Source: Lachnospiraceae bacterium (GTDB lineage: Bacteria > Bacillota > Clostridia > Lachnospirales > Lachnospiraceae). Taken from it: a stretch of 63,732 nucleotides of DNA. Below, piece by piece: positions 39,601 through 46,355 of this stretch. Where the stretch lies: the NCBI GenBank assembly GCA_021203205.1, contig JAJQBQ010000049.1:1-63732 (forward strand), in the 5' to 3' direction. The notes below the pieces were generated by a model, which was not told where the DNA came from, ran no database searches, and worked only from the letters and a program-made list of their open reading frames with translations. Both the position numbers and the translations under genes were made by a program. Each line of letters starts with the position of its first letter. Position 1 is the first letter of the stretch.

Positions 39601-39786
39601 TACCGTCCAGATATTGCCAGCCGCCGTAATGGCATTTTCATCGATCACCGCCGTCTCTTCCGCATCGGAACTCCCATCTCCGGTGTCGGCCAGGGTCTTC
39701 GAAGACGGCATCAACGTCATGACCATAGCGATGACCATCACCAGAGCCAGCAATCTGTCCCATGATGTTCTTCTTCGCATCCTCAT
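30655..39786 (-). CDS. Giant Ig-like-repeat surface protein (about 3,043 aa)
   Basis: A very large secreted, probably adhesive protein. It starts with a signal peptide (MRMRRRTSWDRLLALVMVIA, then PSSKTLA). The body alternates Ig-like modules. One type, seen six times, contains a YDNN-like strand, YF(D/N)-x-x-RTATI and ITERxxHFDA. Another, seen three times or more, has DV-x-GYFNGDVDLT and YTVxSEDG. It ends with one membrane helix (LLVGTVVGIAAMIALIIFLI) and a Lys-rich tail, with no LPxTG sorting signal, so it is membrane anchored. An AAAGGATGG lies before the ATG at 39786; in-frame starts at 39798 and 39813 lack better sites. It is the last gene of the Tad/kinase cluster. Confidence 0.87.
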   Translation of the reverse strand: MRMRRRTSWDRLLALVMVIAMVMTLMPSSKTLADTGDGSSDAEETAVIDENAITAAGNIWTVTITQTDTSDNQISGTVTWLADGDETATETDSSFQAEDGWTGEIAVTAPDGYRISGVTVTSGGVSEAESVDDNSTIYSVRLEDVSSDTTIAVVYQKTWRVSVVHSEESAPGQYAAIDLNGVQESSLLLDTDQTLSYSITAPANYYIVSVTIDGAKAEDLTDGATQYDGSIIADASGSDRTIAVTLAQITYTVVATFSEGSVTVTDVTTSGGTTELVSNAVTTIYSGNQYTFAAVPPTGYRTTSVIMKDASDTVIDSQTYTENDAAWSYTLDENGADSDYTIQVEFALNVYTVSAEVSGTTGDHCTIRVNDENESVTYGSSAIFQLTFEDGYYIDSILVASDTDDGKEYSYTLVENSYTENEDGTYSLSIAVADVDSDLNVTAYFAAMDDAAEEYVIGTISEDGIIGSADQYEIKTTEESTEEVYAFKISDSNVGAALVSGSTYSVISIGTKENSVAAYEVAGTASSGAEDVTITKLYFAGYGLGSDDELSEITYWTSVDVNIRLTFDDAASVTKFTATSQPNQNGYYRGDVVFSVAATDIETDDYAGILSVEWWVGDETPTNGTTKIYESNTTLAGYDADKADISVPADGDSELTFTISAARYNGDDTVWVQVTDMIGNVTKISTIVSICNTTINITMDGTQETDAIDGYYTKRTAEITITESENKFDSSNVTILATCTDADGNIVAAGEVGDNSTAGYYTISRWSQQNSVSQTNTEIYTATVTFTGDANYEWSLSYKNDAGFTYEANSESLAASVTVSDNTAAESMEYIWAFTVDETNPTGYISLLYDATKGSQEDENTEVSSLVFEKKLYTDFTFENWFYEVSEAEAVAEDDLSGVQTDRIYYYKYTITSETYKELDEEDLDKLWSEFLADTTSETFTTEPYSVSEDESFVIYARIVDKAGNYAWISTDGVIVDRTPPKAGIEVTTIPSVDNNTLEVQGYFNDDVDLTITAADESGSGIKKMYYTVQSEYGSLEDTYIYIFSGSGDAGDNSFVGTETTDEVTGQVTGISADVTISADKYPYSDLIITLTVVDGAGNTATSTVALDIDSTEPTVNIDVTTDVSADNENEDVKGYFNGDVDLTLQINDPAMDGSESGLEKLVYTVVSEDGNINDTYTYVFGGKTEGSEDEDAYLFYGTETTDDNGNVTEIVAYITIPAAKYNYCDVAVTVTATDCAGNDHSDVVKFDIDQTAPVINISYDNNEINEADALTDGNGKGQYFDAVRKATITITERTSHFDAEDVLITITAVDVDGNWIATETDGTANVTSPVTITNADGDVIPYTIDTESGEVTLDYSRYTWTTVEGSDVNDAEHTIFISYDADANYTFAIFYGDVAANDVVFLESESLALYKFTVDTTDPGGYLDILFYATKLEKDEENAEPKRDTFGTKLYTEYKFEYWYYEVTEVVAVTNDDTAGVQEDKIYYYKQTLTEDAGEPLNGDDLDALWAEYLNGTTEETFTAEPYAVSADETFVIYSRITDKSGNVTWISTDSAIVDTTAPVIDIDVETDPAAENGNDDVMGCFYGDVVLSFTIEDPAAEGCGSESGLAAISYTVSSEDGEINDIYTYLFADDVSEEMAGADNFEGTETCDILTGLVTKVLAEVTISAAAYNYSDVVVTVTATDHAGNEYVTSVALDIDATAPTIAVSYDNNDAKNAKYFDAVRTAEIKITERTNHFDASDVLFTVTAVDAYGESIESPLIITNGDGDVIPYMLNTDGTLTIDYSTYTWTTVESYRTDGTLIEDEATQTLYITFNADANYTFAVEYTDEAGNINKEPDVGGSVAPYDFVVDTVSPLGAVTISDNTWDDLRSILGWYLFSNSSVSASVYAEDATSPVSVDYFVTSKTDPVYTVATLNALAESAWTNVANPYELKSHATIFSQSTDEQLAVYMRITDYAGHVTYVDSDGYIVDKTAPLITFTAETPKVGNEVNGVYGYYGLENGETVTIDVDVTDIAGGSWSGLKSVNWWVECNGKTTQEGTWVSYTDEDQSASLSDLISEISRTISVDAAANDSCNVTVFVTAVDNAGNATTSSIDLDIDVTAPAIAVSYDNNTARNGSYFDATRTATIVITERTDHFDADDVNITITATDVNGNTVSGISVSNMLSAWKTVEGSDENAATHTATITYSADANYTFAISYTDAAGNTATDISTGTSVAPYQFTVDKTSPTGTVTWTSNEGSTGNSSTLVRTLTFGFYSKTGITVTSEQSDVTSPVESVEYYKTASTIAMTKSSLDSLDGSAWSSFRNFSVTSDEQFTIYLKIRDYAGNYTYISTDGLIVDETLPVEETLAPEITLTQPADGYYTEDVTVDVVVTDPTSGSTYSGLKSVTYEIYSLGVLTGSGVLFDFTTENPTQSQLQQSISDSIAVNAQANNSNEVEVIVYAEDNAGNTSQKNVTFLIDVTAPTILISYDNNSSDSDYTDYFNQTRTATITVTERNFDEQSATVTIVNEDGTYIPTMSRFSKTGSGTGNGDDAQWTATIVYDTDGVYSFEITCEDDGGNQASGVAFATGTVAGDHFTIDRTIPAVSVSYRNSNAENDNYYKDVQTAVITITEHNFDASRVTVTVTSDGSTMAVTPTWSSRGDVRTAEIVFEDDALYTFDIAFTDEAGNDAADYSMDTFYVDKIFPEITIAGVENESANKGDVEPFITVTDTNYNVNDIVIELVGRRYGEEYSYTIADITDGQTFAFENIATDDIYDLTVTATDMAGNTEQEAIVFSVNRNGSTYDLSAIANLNGAYLTADSMDDLIIGEVNPNELSDIVITLYKNGEAIVLTEGVDYEIIYEVGENGWYYYTYTIYKAAFKDDGLYSVQIFSTDSAGNEAVNTLDTKASDIEFSVDNTKPTIIVANLESGRTYNSENYEVVMEIKDMYLASITVELDGVEVAAWSGDELQAIVDEDGDFAFSISESNSVRTVTITATDEAGNVQTTSIERFYVTTSAWVRFYTNTPLLVGTVVGIAAMIALIIFLILFGGRKKKDKEAKKATEA

Positions 39787-39820
39787 AATTTTTTCCATCC
39801 TTTCATCTGCCATTTAGGAT

Positions 39821-39941
39821 CTGTTAAGAAATAACTTATGCATCCTGCACCGCCTAATGCGCGAATCACAGACCATAAAAGCCTCGCCGTAGCCCGTTCA
39901 CACATTATTTGGCGCAATCTGCACATGTTATTTCTTAACAG
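39821..39941. repeat. 121-bp element bounded by perfect 15-bp inverted repeats
   Basis: CTGTTAAGAAATAAC (39821-39835) and GTTATTTCTTAACAG (39927-39941) are perfectly complementary. The inner sequence has further partial pairing (TGCATCCTGCACCGCC with GGCGCAATCTGCACATG). It fills the gap between the small membrane protein and the giant adhesin genes. It could be a miniature inverted-repeat element or a large RNA stem before the adhesin gene. No transposase is nearby and no target duplication is clear. Confidence 0.6.
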
Positions 39942-39958
39942 CTCTTTCGTGCCAATAT

Positions 39959-40504
39959 TTATATGATAATTTCTGTGCTTTCCCAGAAACCGATCTCATA
40001 AATCGTCTGAAGCTCTGCCTTTTCTCCGGAAGATTTCTCGTCTTTTGCCGCCTGTGCGGCCACGGCATTCCGATCGTTTGCCGCAAAACCTCTTCCCTGC
40101 GCTCCGTCTCCGGAACGCTGCAATCCAGTATTTTCCGGTTTCAACGCTGTCGTTTCTGCGAATTGAGCCGCCCCCTGTTGTACCGCACGGTACAGAGCCG
40201 TCGTTTCGCTGGGAATCGTTCGGGTATTTACGGAACCGGCCTCTTTTTCCGATTTCTTTTTTCCGGCTTCCGCTTTCGCCGGTGCCCTGGCTTCCTGTTC
40301 TTTCTTTTCTGTCTTCGCCTCGGTGCGCTGTGCTTCGTTCTCCTGCCGGATCCTGCGAACCGCTTTTCTCGCCGTCCTGCCGCTCAGATCTCCTATGACG
40401 GCAGGAATTTTCAGCGTGATAAACAGGATGAGCGCGACCACAGCCGCAATGCCTGCCGCGATATAACAGCCGAGTGATATGTATTGTAAGATCTCAACCG
40501 ACAT
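39959..40504 (-). CDS. Small membrane protein with a long charged Ala/Glu/Lys tail
   Basis: A 181-residue protein with one N-terminal membrane helix (ISLGCYIAAGIAAVVALILFI) and a long cytoplasmic tail rich in Ala, Glu, Lys and Gln, probably disordered. Several Thr/Ser sites (for example TRTIPSETTALYR and FAETTALKPE) resemble Hanks-kinase or FHA-binding targets. I recognise no family. The ATG at 40504 has AGGAGG at good spacing; the frame continues upstream without support. It lies directly after the kinase gene, and its short C-terminal YEIGFWES motif resembles the translation of two intergenic repeats in this cluster. Confidence 0.75.
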   Translation of the reverse strand: MSVEILQYISLGCYIAAGIAAVVALILFITLKIPAVIGDLSGRTARKAVRRIRQENEAQRTEAKTEKKEQEARAPAKAEAGKKKSEKEAGSVNTRTIPSETTALYRAVQQGAAQFAETTALKPENTGLQRSGDGAQGRGFAANDRNAVAAQAAKDEKSSGEKAELQTIYEIGFWESTEIII

Positions 40505-40520
40505 ACATCTACCCTCCTGA

Positions 40521-40600
40521 TGTAGTCGATAATCCAAAAGCCCACTTCGACTACATCGACTACTCTAATGTTTGACCACGAGTTTTCTTTTTTGAAAGTC
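40521..40600 (-). repeat. Intergenic hairpin repeat, copy A (before the small membrane protein gene)
   Basis: TGTAGTCGA (40521-40529) and TCGACTACA (40547-40555) form a perfect 9-bp stem with a TCCAAAAGCCCAC loop; a CCACGAGTTTTC segment follows about 20 bases on. The same arrangement is seen at 43301-43366. It lies immediately upstream of the ribosome binding site of the 40504 start. Confidence 0.6.
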
Positions 40601-40631
40601 CTTTGATCATGTATAAAAATCAGCTCCGGTC

Positions 40632-42452
40632 TCATAAACCATATGCAAGATTGATTGCCGCAAGCGTATCTTCAAGTGCCTCACTGATTTCGTTCTTTGT
40701 GTCATCCGGCGTGCTTCCCGCAACCGTCTGGATCGTCTCGAGGCAGCTTTTCAGCTGATTATACAAGCTGATCATGTCGTCGTAGGCAACCCCGTCCACC
40801 TTAAACTTTGTCGCATACTGCAGCATTGCTTTCTGTGTCAGTGCGCACAATTCAAGGCGAACGTTTTCTTTCTCTCCTGTATCTGTCGCGATTTCTTCCA
40901 TCAGCATACTCAGGTTCTCAAAGAATGGTGCGTATGTTCCCGTATCCTCACTCTGAGTAATATTTTTTGCCACCTGCTTGTAAAAATTCCCGATCTCGCT
41001 GTATACGGTCGCCATGCCCAGATTATCGTATGTTCCATTCTCGCCGACGGCATTGATCACTTTTTCAAACCATTTTACCGAATACTTTGCCCTCGTAACC
41101 TGATTTTCGCCGCCCTCGCCGCAATCATAATAATACCAGTAAAGCTTTCCGACCTCAAAGCAGAGATCCACGTAGTCTTCCGTGTTTTCCATCAGTTCCG
41201 CTTCGTTCTGCGTGATCAGGCTGATCAGAATATCTTCTTCCGTCGCCGTGAACGTATCGTCATCATCGTAATAGCTCTCAAACAGGTCTATCATCTGCAG
41301 ATAAGCCTCGGTCTCTCCGGCCTTATCCGCCACCCCGATCGCGTTTTGGTAGCACTCCAGCTGATAATCATAATCATTCGATATTTCCGCCTGCGCGAGC
41401 AGTTCTTCATAATTGTTCGAAGCCTGACGTGAAGCTGCCGCACTGGTTCCGATTCCGCCGACCAGAAGCAGCACCGCCAGAATTGCCGTCAATAGAAATG
41501 CCGTCAGTTTCACTTTCTGCTTTTTCCGATAGCCGACATCCATCTTGTCAACATTTTCCAAATCAACAAGCAGCTCATCGCAGGACTGATAGCGTTCCTC
41601 CTTTTCGTGCATCGTACATTTTTCAATGATCTGCTCCAGACCGCTCGACAGGGCAGGATTGATCTGGCGGATCGGCACGATATGATTGTGCGGATTGGTC
41701 AGATCCACGCCGGTGACCAGGTGGAACATGGTTGCGCCAAGGTTATATATGTCTGTCCTTGCGTCCGTCTGGCCGCCGCCGGCGCCTTCATACTGTTCCC
41801 ATGCGGCGTATCCGTAGGTTCCCAGGCTGACGGTATCCTCCCGGTTTCTCTGTTTATATTCGCGCGCAATGCCGAAGTCCATGACGCATACATTTCCGTC
41901 CGGCTTTAGCATGATGTTTGCGGGCTTCATATCGCGATAAATAACCGGCGGGTCCAACCCATGTAAATAGCTCAGTACGCTGCAAAGCTGCTTCGCCCAT
42001 TTAATCACATCTTCCTGTGGCTGCGCTCCCTGCTCTTCGAGACGTTCTTTCAGGGAATTACCCTCGATGTAATCCATAACGATTAGAAATGAATCTTTGT
42101 CTTCAATCACGTCGACGATGCTCACAATGTTGGGATGATGCAGGCGTTTCAGCAATTTTGTTTCCACGCTCAGGCTCTGGCGTACCGCCTCGTAATTCAT
42201 TGACCCGTCGCGTCTGGCTTCCTTGATTGCCCAGGTTTTGTTTGCTTTTTCATTGATCGCCATGTAAACGACACTCATGCCGCCACGCCCCACGACTCTC
42301 AGTATCTTATATTTTCCGTCGACCAGCGAACCAATCTCCAGGGTTCCCTGCGCCTTTGGCGATTCTTCCTGCACTCTCTCCACCGACTGCGGCCTCGACT
42401 GGACGCCCGAAGGATCAGCTACTAATTCTTTTGTTTCCTCAACATATCCCAT
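40632..42452 (-). CDS. Transmembrane Hanks-type Ser/Thr protein kinase with helical ectodomain
   Basis: A 606-residue kinase. The kinase domain covers about residues 45-300: Gly loop GRGGMSVV (55-62), Lys77 in WAIKEA, catalytic YRDMKPANIM (Asp174), DFG at 192-194, and the GTYGYAAWEQ activation segment. A membrane helix follows (about 315-337). The outside part, about 265 residues, is all-helical and TPR-like rather than PASTA repeats, so it is unlikely to sense muropeptides as PrkC does. The ATG at 42452 has GAGGG at good spacing. PP2C phosphatase and FHA genes lie directly upstream on the same strand, forming a phosphorylation module inside the Tad cluster. Confidence 0.92.
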   Translation of the reverse strand: MGYVEETKELVADPSGVQSRPQSVERVQEESPKAQGTLEIGSLVDGKYKILRVVGRGGMSVVYMAINEKANKTWAIKEARRDGSMNYEAVRQSLSVETKLLKRLHHPNIVSIVDVIEDKDSFLIVMDYIEGNSLKERLEEQGAQPQEDVIKWAKQLCSVLSYLHGLDPPVIYRDMKPANIMLKPDGNVCVMDFGIAREYKQRNREDTVSLGTYGYAAWEQYEGAGGGQTDARTDIYNLGATMFHLVTGVDLTNPHNHIVPIRQINPALSSGLEQIIEKCTMHEKEERYQSCDELLVDLENVDKMDVGYRKKQKVKLTAFLLTAILAVLLLVGGIGTSAAASRQASNNYEELLAQAEISNDYDYQLECYQNAIGVADKAGETEAYLQMIDLFESYYDDDDTFTATEEDILISLITQNEAELMENTEDYVDLCFEVGKLYWYYYDCGEGGENQVTRAKYSVKWFEKVINAVGENGTYDNLGMATVYSEIGNFYKQVAKNITQSEDTGTYAPFFENLSMLMEEIATDTGEKENVRLELCALTQKAMLQYATKFKVDGVAYDDMISLYNQLKSCLETIQTVAGSTPDDTKNEISEALEDTLAAINLAYGL

Positions 42453-42513
42453 ATTTTCCCTCGCCCCTTTTCTTTCGCAGGAAAAAGTGTCAGTACCGTC
42501 AATTATAACCATC

Positions 42514-43284
42514 TTAAGCGAATGTACGGATCGTTATCACGGAAATATTGTCGCGCTCTTCTCTCTGCTTATTTAACGCAATGAGTGCCAGTTCATTTTG
42601 TTTCATCAGTCCGGCATTTCCCATGCGATCCGGCCGGAGATAAGCATATATTTCATCGCCGGTAACTTCATGGCGGAATCCGTCACTGCAAAGCATATAT
42701 ACTGCGTTGAGGCGGGTTTCTCCATAGAACATATCTGGCCATACGGATTCCGATGCCCCGATACACTGAAGCAAAATGCTTCTTCTCTCATCGTGCTCTG
42801 CCATGACCGCAGTAATCCTTCCTTCTTCCACATCCCTGGCAACGACCGTCTGATCCTTTGTCAAAATGCGCCAGGTATCGCCAATCTCATAGGCTCTCGT
42901 GTCGCCAACGTTCAGAATATAATATCTGTCTTCTGTCAGCAGAAGGACTGTGGCCGTTGTGCCCATTTCAGAAGCGGTTTTATCCGCGTACATCATGATC
43001 CTGTCATTACAGCGAACCGCGATATCGCACCACTCTTTTCGGATGATTTCGTCTGAAATTCCCTGCTCATATAGTACCGGAAGCCTTTCCTCTGACCATA
43101 TCTTATAAGCATGAATGACAGAAGCGCTCGCAACCTCTCCGTTTTCCAGGCCGCCCATCCCATCGCAAAGAACGGCAAAGACCATCTGCGCCTCTCCATC
43201 GCCGACAATCTTCGCATACAGGCTGTCCTGATTTGTGCTTTTGGTGTTTCCGATATCCGTACTGGCAGATAGTATAAACTTCAT
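42514..43284 (-). CDS. PP2C-family Ser/Thr phosphatase
   Basis: A 256-residue metal-dependent phosphatase. The metal-binding Asp residues are in NQDSLYAKI, CDGMGGLENGE and CSDGFRHEV, and GTTATVLLL is the usual central strand. No membrane segment is present, so it acts in the cytoplasm. It is expected to reverse the action of the kinase encoded 62 bases downstream. The ATG at 43284 follows GGAGGG at ideal spacing; the longer frame to 43428 crosses the intergenic hairpin repeat and is rejected. Confidence 0.93.
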   Translation of the reverse strand: MKFILSASTDIGNTKSTNQDSLYAKIVGDGEAQMVFAVLCDGMGGLENGEVASASVIHAYKIWSEERLPVLYEQGISDEIIRKEWCDIAVRCNDRIMMYADKTASEMGTTATVLLLTEDRYYILNVGDTRAYEIGDTWRILTKDQTVVARDVEEGRITAVMAEHDERRSILLQCIGASESVWPDMFYGETRLNAVYMLCSDGFRHEVTGDEIYAYLRPDRMGNAGLMKQNELALIALNKQREERDNISVITIRTFA

Positions 43285-43300
43285 TCTGCATCCCTCCGAT

Positions 43301-43366
43301 ATGCAGTCGTTGTTCCAAAACCCCACATCGACTACACTGTTTTTTTTCACCACGAGTTTTCGTGCA
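43301..43366 (-). repeat. Intergenic hairpin repeat, copy B (before the PP2C gene)
   Basis: GCAGTCG (43303-43309) pairs with CGACTAC (43329-43335) around a TTCCAAAACCCCAC loop; CCACGAGTTTTC follows. The sequence resembles copy A over about 65 bases and occupies the same position, just upstream of the ribosome binding site of the next gene. Confidence 0.6.
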
Positions 43367-43393
43367 TCTGATTTCCCCAATATATGCTTTGTA

Positions 43394-45025
43394 TCAATGT
43401 ATCCGGAATTCGAAATCCTCATCCGCAAAACTCAGGCGATCGCCCTCATGGATTGGTACTTCCGCACTGCTGGGTATCATCTCTCCGTTGATATATGTAT
43501 GATTTATGGAATTTGAATCCAATACAAAACATTGTCCCTCTCTGACGGTGATCATAGCATGGCTGCGCCCAACCGCCGTATTATCTGAAATACAATAATC
43601 CGCGAATTCAGGATCCCTGCCAATGTTAAAGGGGGACTTTTGAATCGGAATACGCTCAGATGTCTTAAGCCGGATCAAAACAGGACCTGATGCGTTCGGT
43701 TTCTTTTTCAATACGGTCGTTGCACCCGCTTTATTTTTTTTCAGGGTTGTCGTCGCCCCGTAATTCCTGTTCGGCTGCGGCGTGTTTCCGGTGCCTCTCA
43801 TCGAATCTGTTCCCTGACTCTGCCCATAGGTATGCGCTGCGTCACCTCCACCCGAAAAACCTGCCTGTGTGCCACCACTCTGGCCTGGCGTGCGTAACGT
43901 GTCCCTGCCTGATGGCGTTTCGATTGATTCTCCGGCCTGCCCCGGGATCGCATAAGCAGCCCTTGCTTTTTCTTTCTTTTTTTTCGATTCCTTCTTCTGT
44001 TTCCCCTGCTCCTTCTTCTCTTCTTTTGCCGCTTTCTGCGCTCTGTACGCAGCTGCGTTCTCCTTCGAATAATGGTTCAGCAGATAGAACAGACTCATCT
44101 CCTGTGTCGGTTCTGCTCCGCCAGCTCCGGCTGTGGAATCTGCATTCGAAGCCGGAACCTTTGACACCGCTCCGTTTTTCCCTGGTATTGCCATTGTGGA
44201 TTCGGAAGCAGCTCTGCCGCCATAGCCGCCCGCAGCCATATCGCCGTGCGGCTGCAATTTCCCCGAAGAATTTGGCGCGGGATCCGCGGTAGCGACATAT
44301 GGAGCCTGCCAGTTTGACTGACCCGGAGTATCACCGTTTCCCTTTACGGTTTCTGGTGAGCCGGTCGTCGTCCTCATCGGATCCTGCCTGTACGGCATGT
44401 CTTCGCTCGCCGGAGGATTCGATGGCCCGCCCTGTTTTCCGGACAGTTCATCCAGGAACTGCTTGAAGCCCGGCCAGGTTAAATTCTTATTCATGTTAAG
44501 GTAGCCGATCAGCTTCATATAATAATCGCAGTTTTCCGTTTGATCGATCTTCTGAGAAATCGAAAAAATCGTATCTCTGAAAAAAGCACTCGAATCTATT
44601 TCTTTGCCTTCCATTTCCACCAAAGGCAGTGCGATCATCAAAGTCTCGCAGGTTGTCACGTCCGTGAAAATATAGTTCAGGTCAAACATGATCCATCGAG
44701 GGTCGATCATATATTCTTCAGCGGAAATCATCGCTTTCACAATGCCGTCCAGAACGCCGAGCAGCCGTTTCCGATTAATGATGCCGGAAAAGAAGTTCGA
44801 AAGCGTAATCTTTGCGGACACATTATATTTAATATACTTTTTGTTATCCATCTGTATAAAAACAGTTTGTGCAAGCCCGGGAATATGGTTATTGGTCAGC
44901 ATCCCAATACCCATACTGTCCAGTTCTTCACTTTCTTTTAGTTCGTAAACCAAATATGTATTTGTGCCCTGGTTTTCGTAAGTTAATTCTGCCATATAAT
45001 CAGCGAAAACTCCTTTCCTCTGCAT
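43394..45025 (-). CDS. FHA-domain protein with DUF6382-like N-terminus
   Basis: A 543-residue protein in three parts. The N-terminal 200 residues resemble DUF6382, a domain repeatedly found with FHA. The middle is a long Gly/Ser/Thr/Gln-rich linker with a basic EEKKEQGKQKKESKKKKEK-type stretch. The C-terminal 90 residues are an FHA domain: FNIGRDPEF, the phosphothreonine-binding GRSHAMI, and NHTYINGEMI. FHA domains bind phospho-Thr, so this is the likely adaptor or substrate of the kinase two genes downstream. The ATG at 45025 has AGGGA nearby; one at 44995 (MAELTY) has AAGGAG, but 14 bases away, so the start is uncertain. Confidence 0.88.
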   Translation of the reverse strand: MQRKGVFADYMAELTYENQGTNTYLVYELKESEELDSMGIGMLTNNHIPGLAQTVFIQMDNKKYIKYNVSAKITLSNFFSGIINRKRLLGVLDGIVKAMISAEEYMIDPRWIMFDLNYIFTDVTTCETLMIALPLVEMEGKEIDSSAFFRDTIFSISQKIDQTENCDYYMKLIGYLNMNKNLTWPGFKQFLDELSGKQGGPSNPPASEDMPYRQDPMRTTTGSPETVKGNGDTPGQSNWQAPYVATADPAPNSSGKLQPHGDMAAGGYGGRAASESTMAIPGKNGAVSKVPASNADSTAGAGGAEPTQEMSLFYLLNHYSKENAAAYRAQKAAKEEKKEQGKQKKESKKKKEKARAAYAIPGQAGESIETPSGRDTLRTPGQSGGTQAGFSGGGDAAHTYGQSQGTDSMRGTGNTPQPNRNYGATTTLKKNKAGATTVLKKKPNASGPVLIRLKTSERIPIQKSPFNIGRDPEFADYCISDNTAVGRSHAMITVREGQCFVLDSNSINHTYINGEMIPSSAEVPIHEGDRLSFADEDFEFRIH

Positions 45026-45043
45026 TCTTTCCCTGATATCATC

Positions 45044-46345
45044 TCAGTGATTATATCTGTACAGGCATAACATTTTCCACAGGCCGTCTGTCTGTACAAA
45101 GACGGTGCCGCGCGATGTAAAATCTCTCGCTCCGTCAAATTGTGCCTCGATGACCAGATTGCCGTCTGTATCTATGAAGCCCCATTTTCCATCCACTTTG
45201 ACTGCGGCATAACCGTACAGGAAGCTTCTGGCGTCCTCATATTGTGCTTCGATCACCAGATTGCCGTCCTTGTCTGTAAAACCCCATTTTCCATCGAGTT
45301 TAACAGCCGCATATGTGCTGCCGTTAAATATGTGTGCGTCCTCGTAAACGCTGTCACCGATCACCTTGCCCGAAGAATCTATCATATAGTACTTCGAACC
45401 TTCGCAGACAAAAAGCCGGTCGTTCGCATACACCTGTTTTTTTTCGTCCATGACGACTTCGTCATATGTCTTTCCGGTCAGATCTTTCCCCGATTCATCG
45501 ATCAGCATCCATCCGTCATTCGTTTTGACAGCCGCGACCTGATTCAGAAATGGCGTCACTTCTTCATAGCCGCCTAAAATTAATTCATTTGATTTATTAC
45601 AGAAAAACCATTGACTGCCGTTGTACAGCGGAAATATATTGTCTATCATCATTCCAAGGCTTACAACGTTATCAATATCGCTGACGACCCATCTTTTGTT
45701 CCCGGACGTGTCAATGAAATAAGCATCTCCGGACGTATCTACGACCGCCGCTCTGGATTCATAAAAATAACCTGCTTCCGAATAGTTATATCCCAGCGCA
45801 AGAGAAGCCTTCGTTCCGGCATAACCCCATTTACCGCCGACAGAAACCGGACACAGATTCTCGCTGAAAATTCCGACATCGTCATATCCACCGAGGAAAT
45901 AATATGTATAAAGGAATTCAGAAATGATACTGTCAATGATATCTGACTGTACCTCTCTGCTGTTCGCCTCATCGTAGACAGAAAAACAGGCCGCAATATC
46001 AAGATTATCGTAATATATCTGAATCAGATATTCGTAGCCTTCCTTTTCCTTTGGATATGTGTCTGTAATCGTCTCTCCCCAGCTTAAGGCCTTCTTGCTC
46101 TGCCCGGTTTCCTGATAATACTCACCGATCTCCAGATACAAATCCATCGATGCGGACACGTCCAGCGCCGCCTCATAATAAGCTTCCGCGTCCACCCGGA
46201 GATCCAGCTCGCGAAATTCTCTCGCCGCCGCCAGATATGCGTTATACTGATCGGCTGTCTCCTTTCTGTCGTCTCCCAGCGTATAAATCGAAGCAACATA
46301 AATGACGATCAAAAATACCGGCACTAAAAATTTGTACCCTTTCAT
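45044..46345 (-). CDS. WG-repeat protein with N-terminal membrane helix and TPR-like region
   Basis: A 433-residue protein. A hydrophobic helix (FLVPVFLIVIYVASIYTL) at the N-terminus anchors it or serves as signal peptide. Residues about 35-130 are TPR-like. From about residue 165 come WG repeats, with the clearest units KWGYAG, KWGFTDKDGNLVIEAQY and KWGFIDTDGNLVIEAQF. WG repeats form beta structures on bacterial surfaces, with unknown ligands. It lies between the prepilin peptidase and the FHA gene with very short gaps, so is surely in the operon. A sensor or scaffold role outside the membrane is an inference. Confidence 0.88.
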   Translation of the reverse strand: MKGYKFLVPVFLIVIYVASIYTLGDDRKETADQYNAYLAAAREFRELDLRVDAEAYYEAALDVSASMDLYLEIGEYYQETGQSKKALSWGETITDTYPKEKEGYEYLIQIYYDNLDIAACFSVYDEANSREVQSDIIDSIISEFLYTYYFLGGYDDVGIFSENLCPVSVGGKWGYAGTKASLALGYNYSEAGYFYESRAAVVDTSGDAYFIDTSGNKRWVVSDIDNVVSLGMMIDNIFPLYNGSQWFFCNKSNELILGGYEEVTPFLNQVAAVKTNDGWMLIDESGKDLTGKTYDEVVMDEKKQVYANDRLFVCEGSKYYMIDSSGKVIGDSVYEDAHIFNGSTYAAVKLDGKWGFTDKDGNLVIEAQYEDARSFLYGYAAVKVDGKWGFIDTDGNLVIEAQFDGARDFTSRGTVFVQTDGLWKMLCLYRYNH

Positions 46346-46355
46346 GGCTCTCCTC

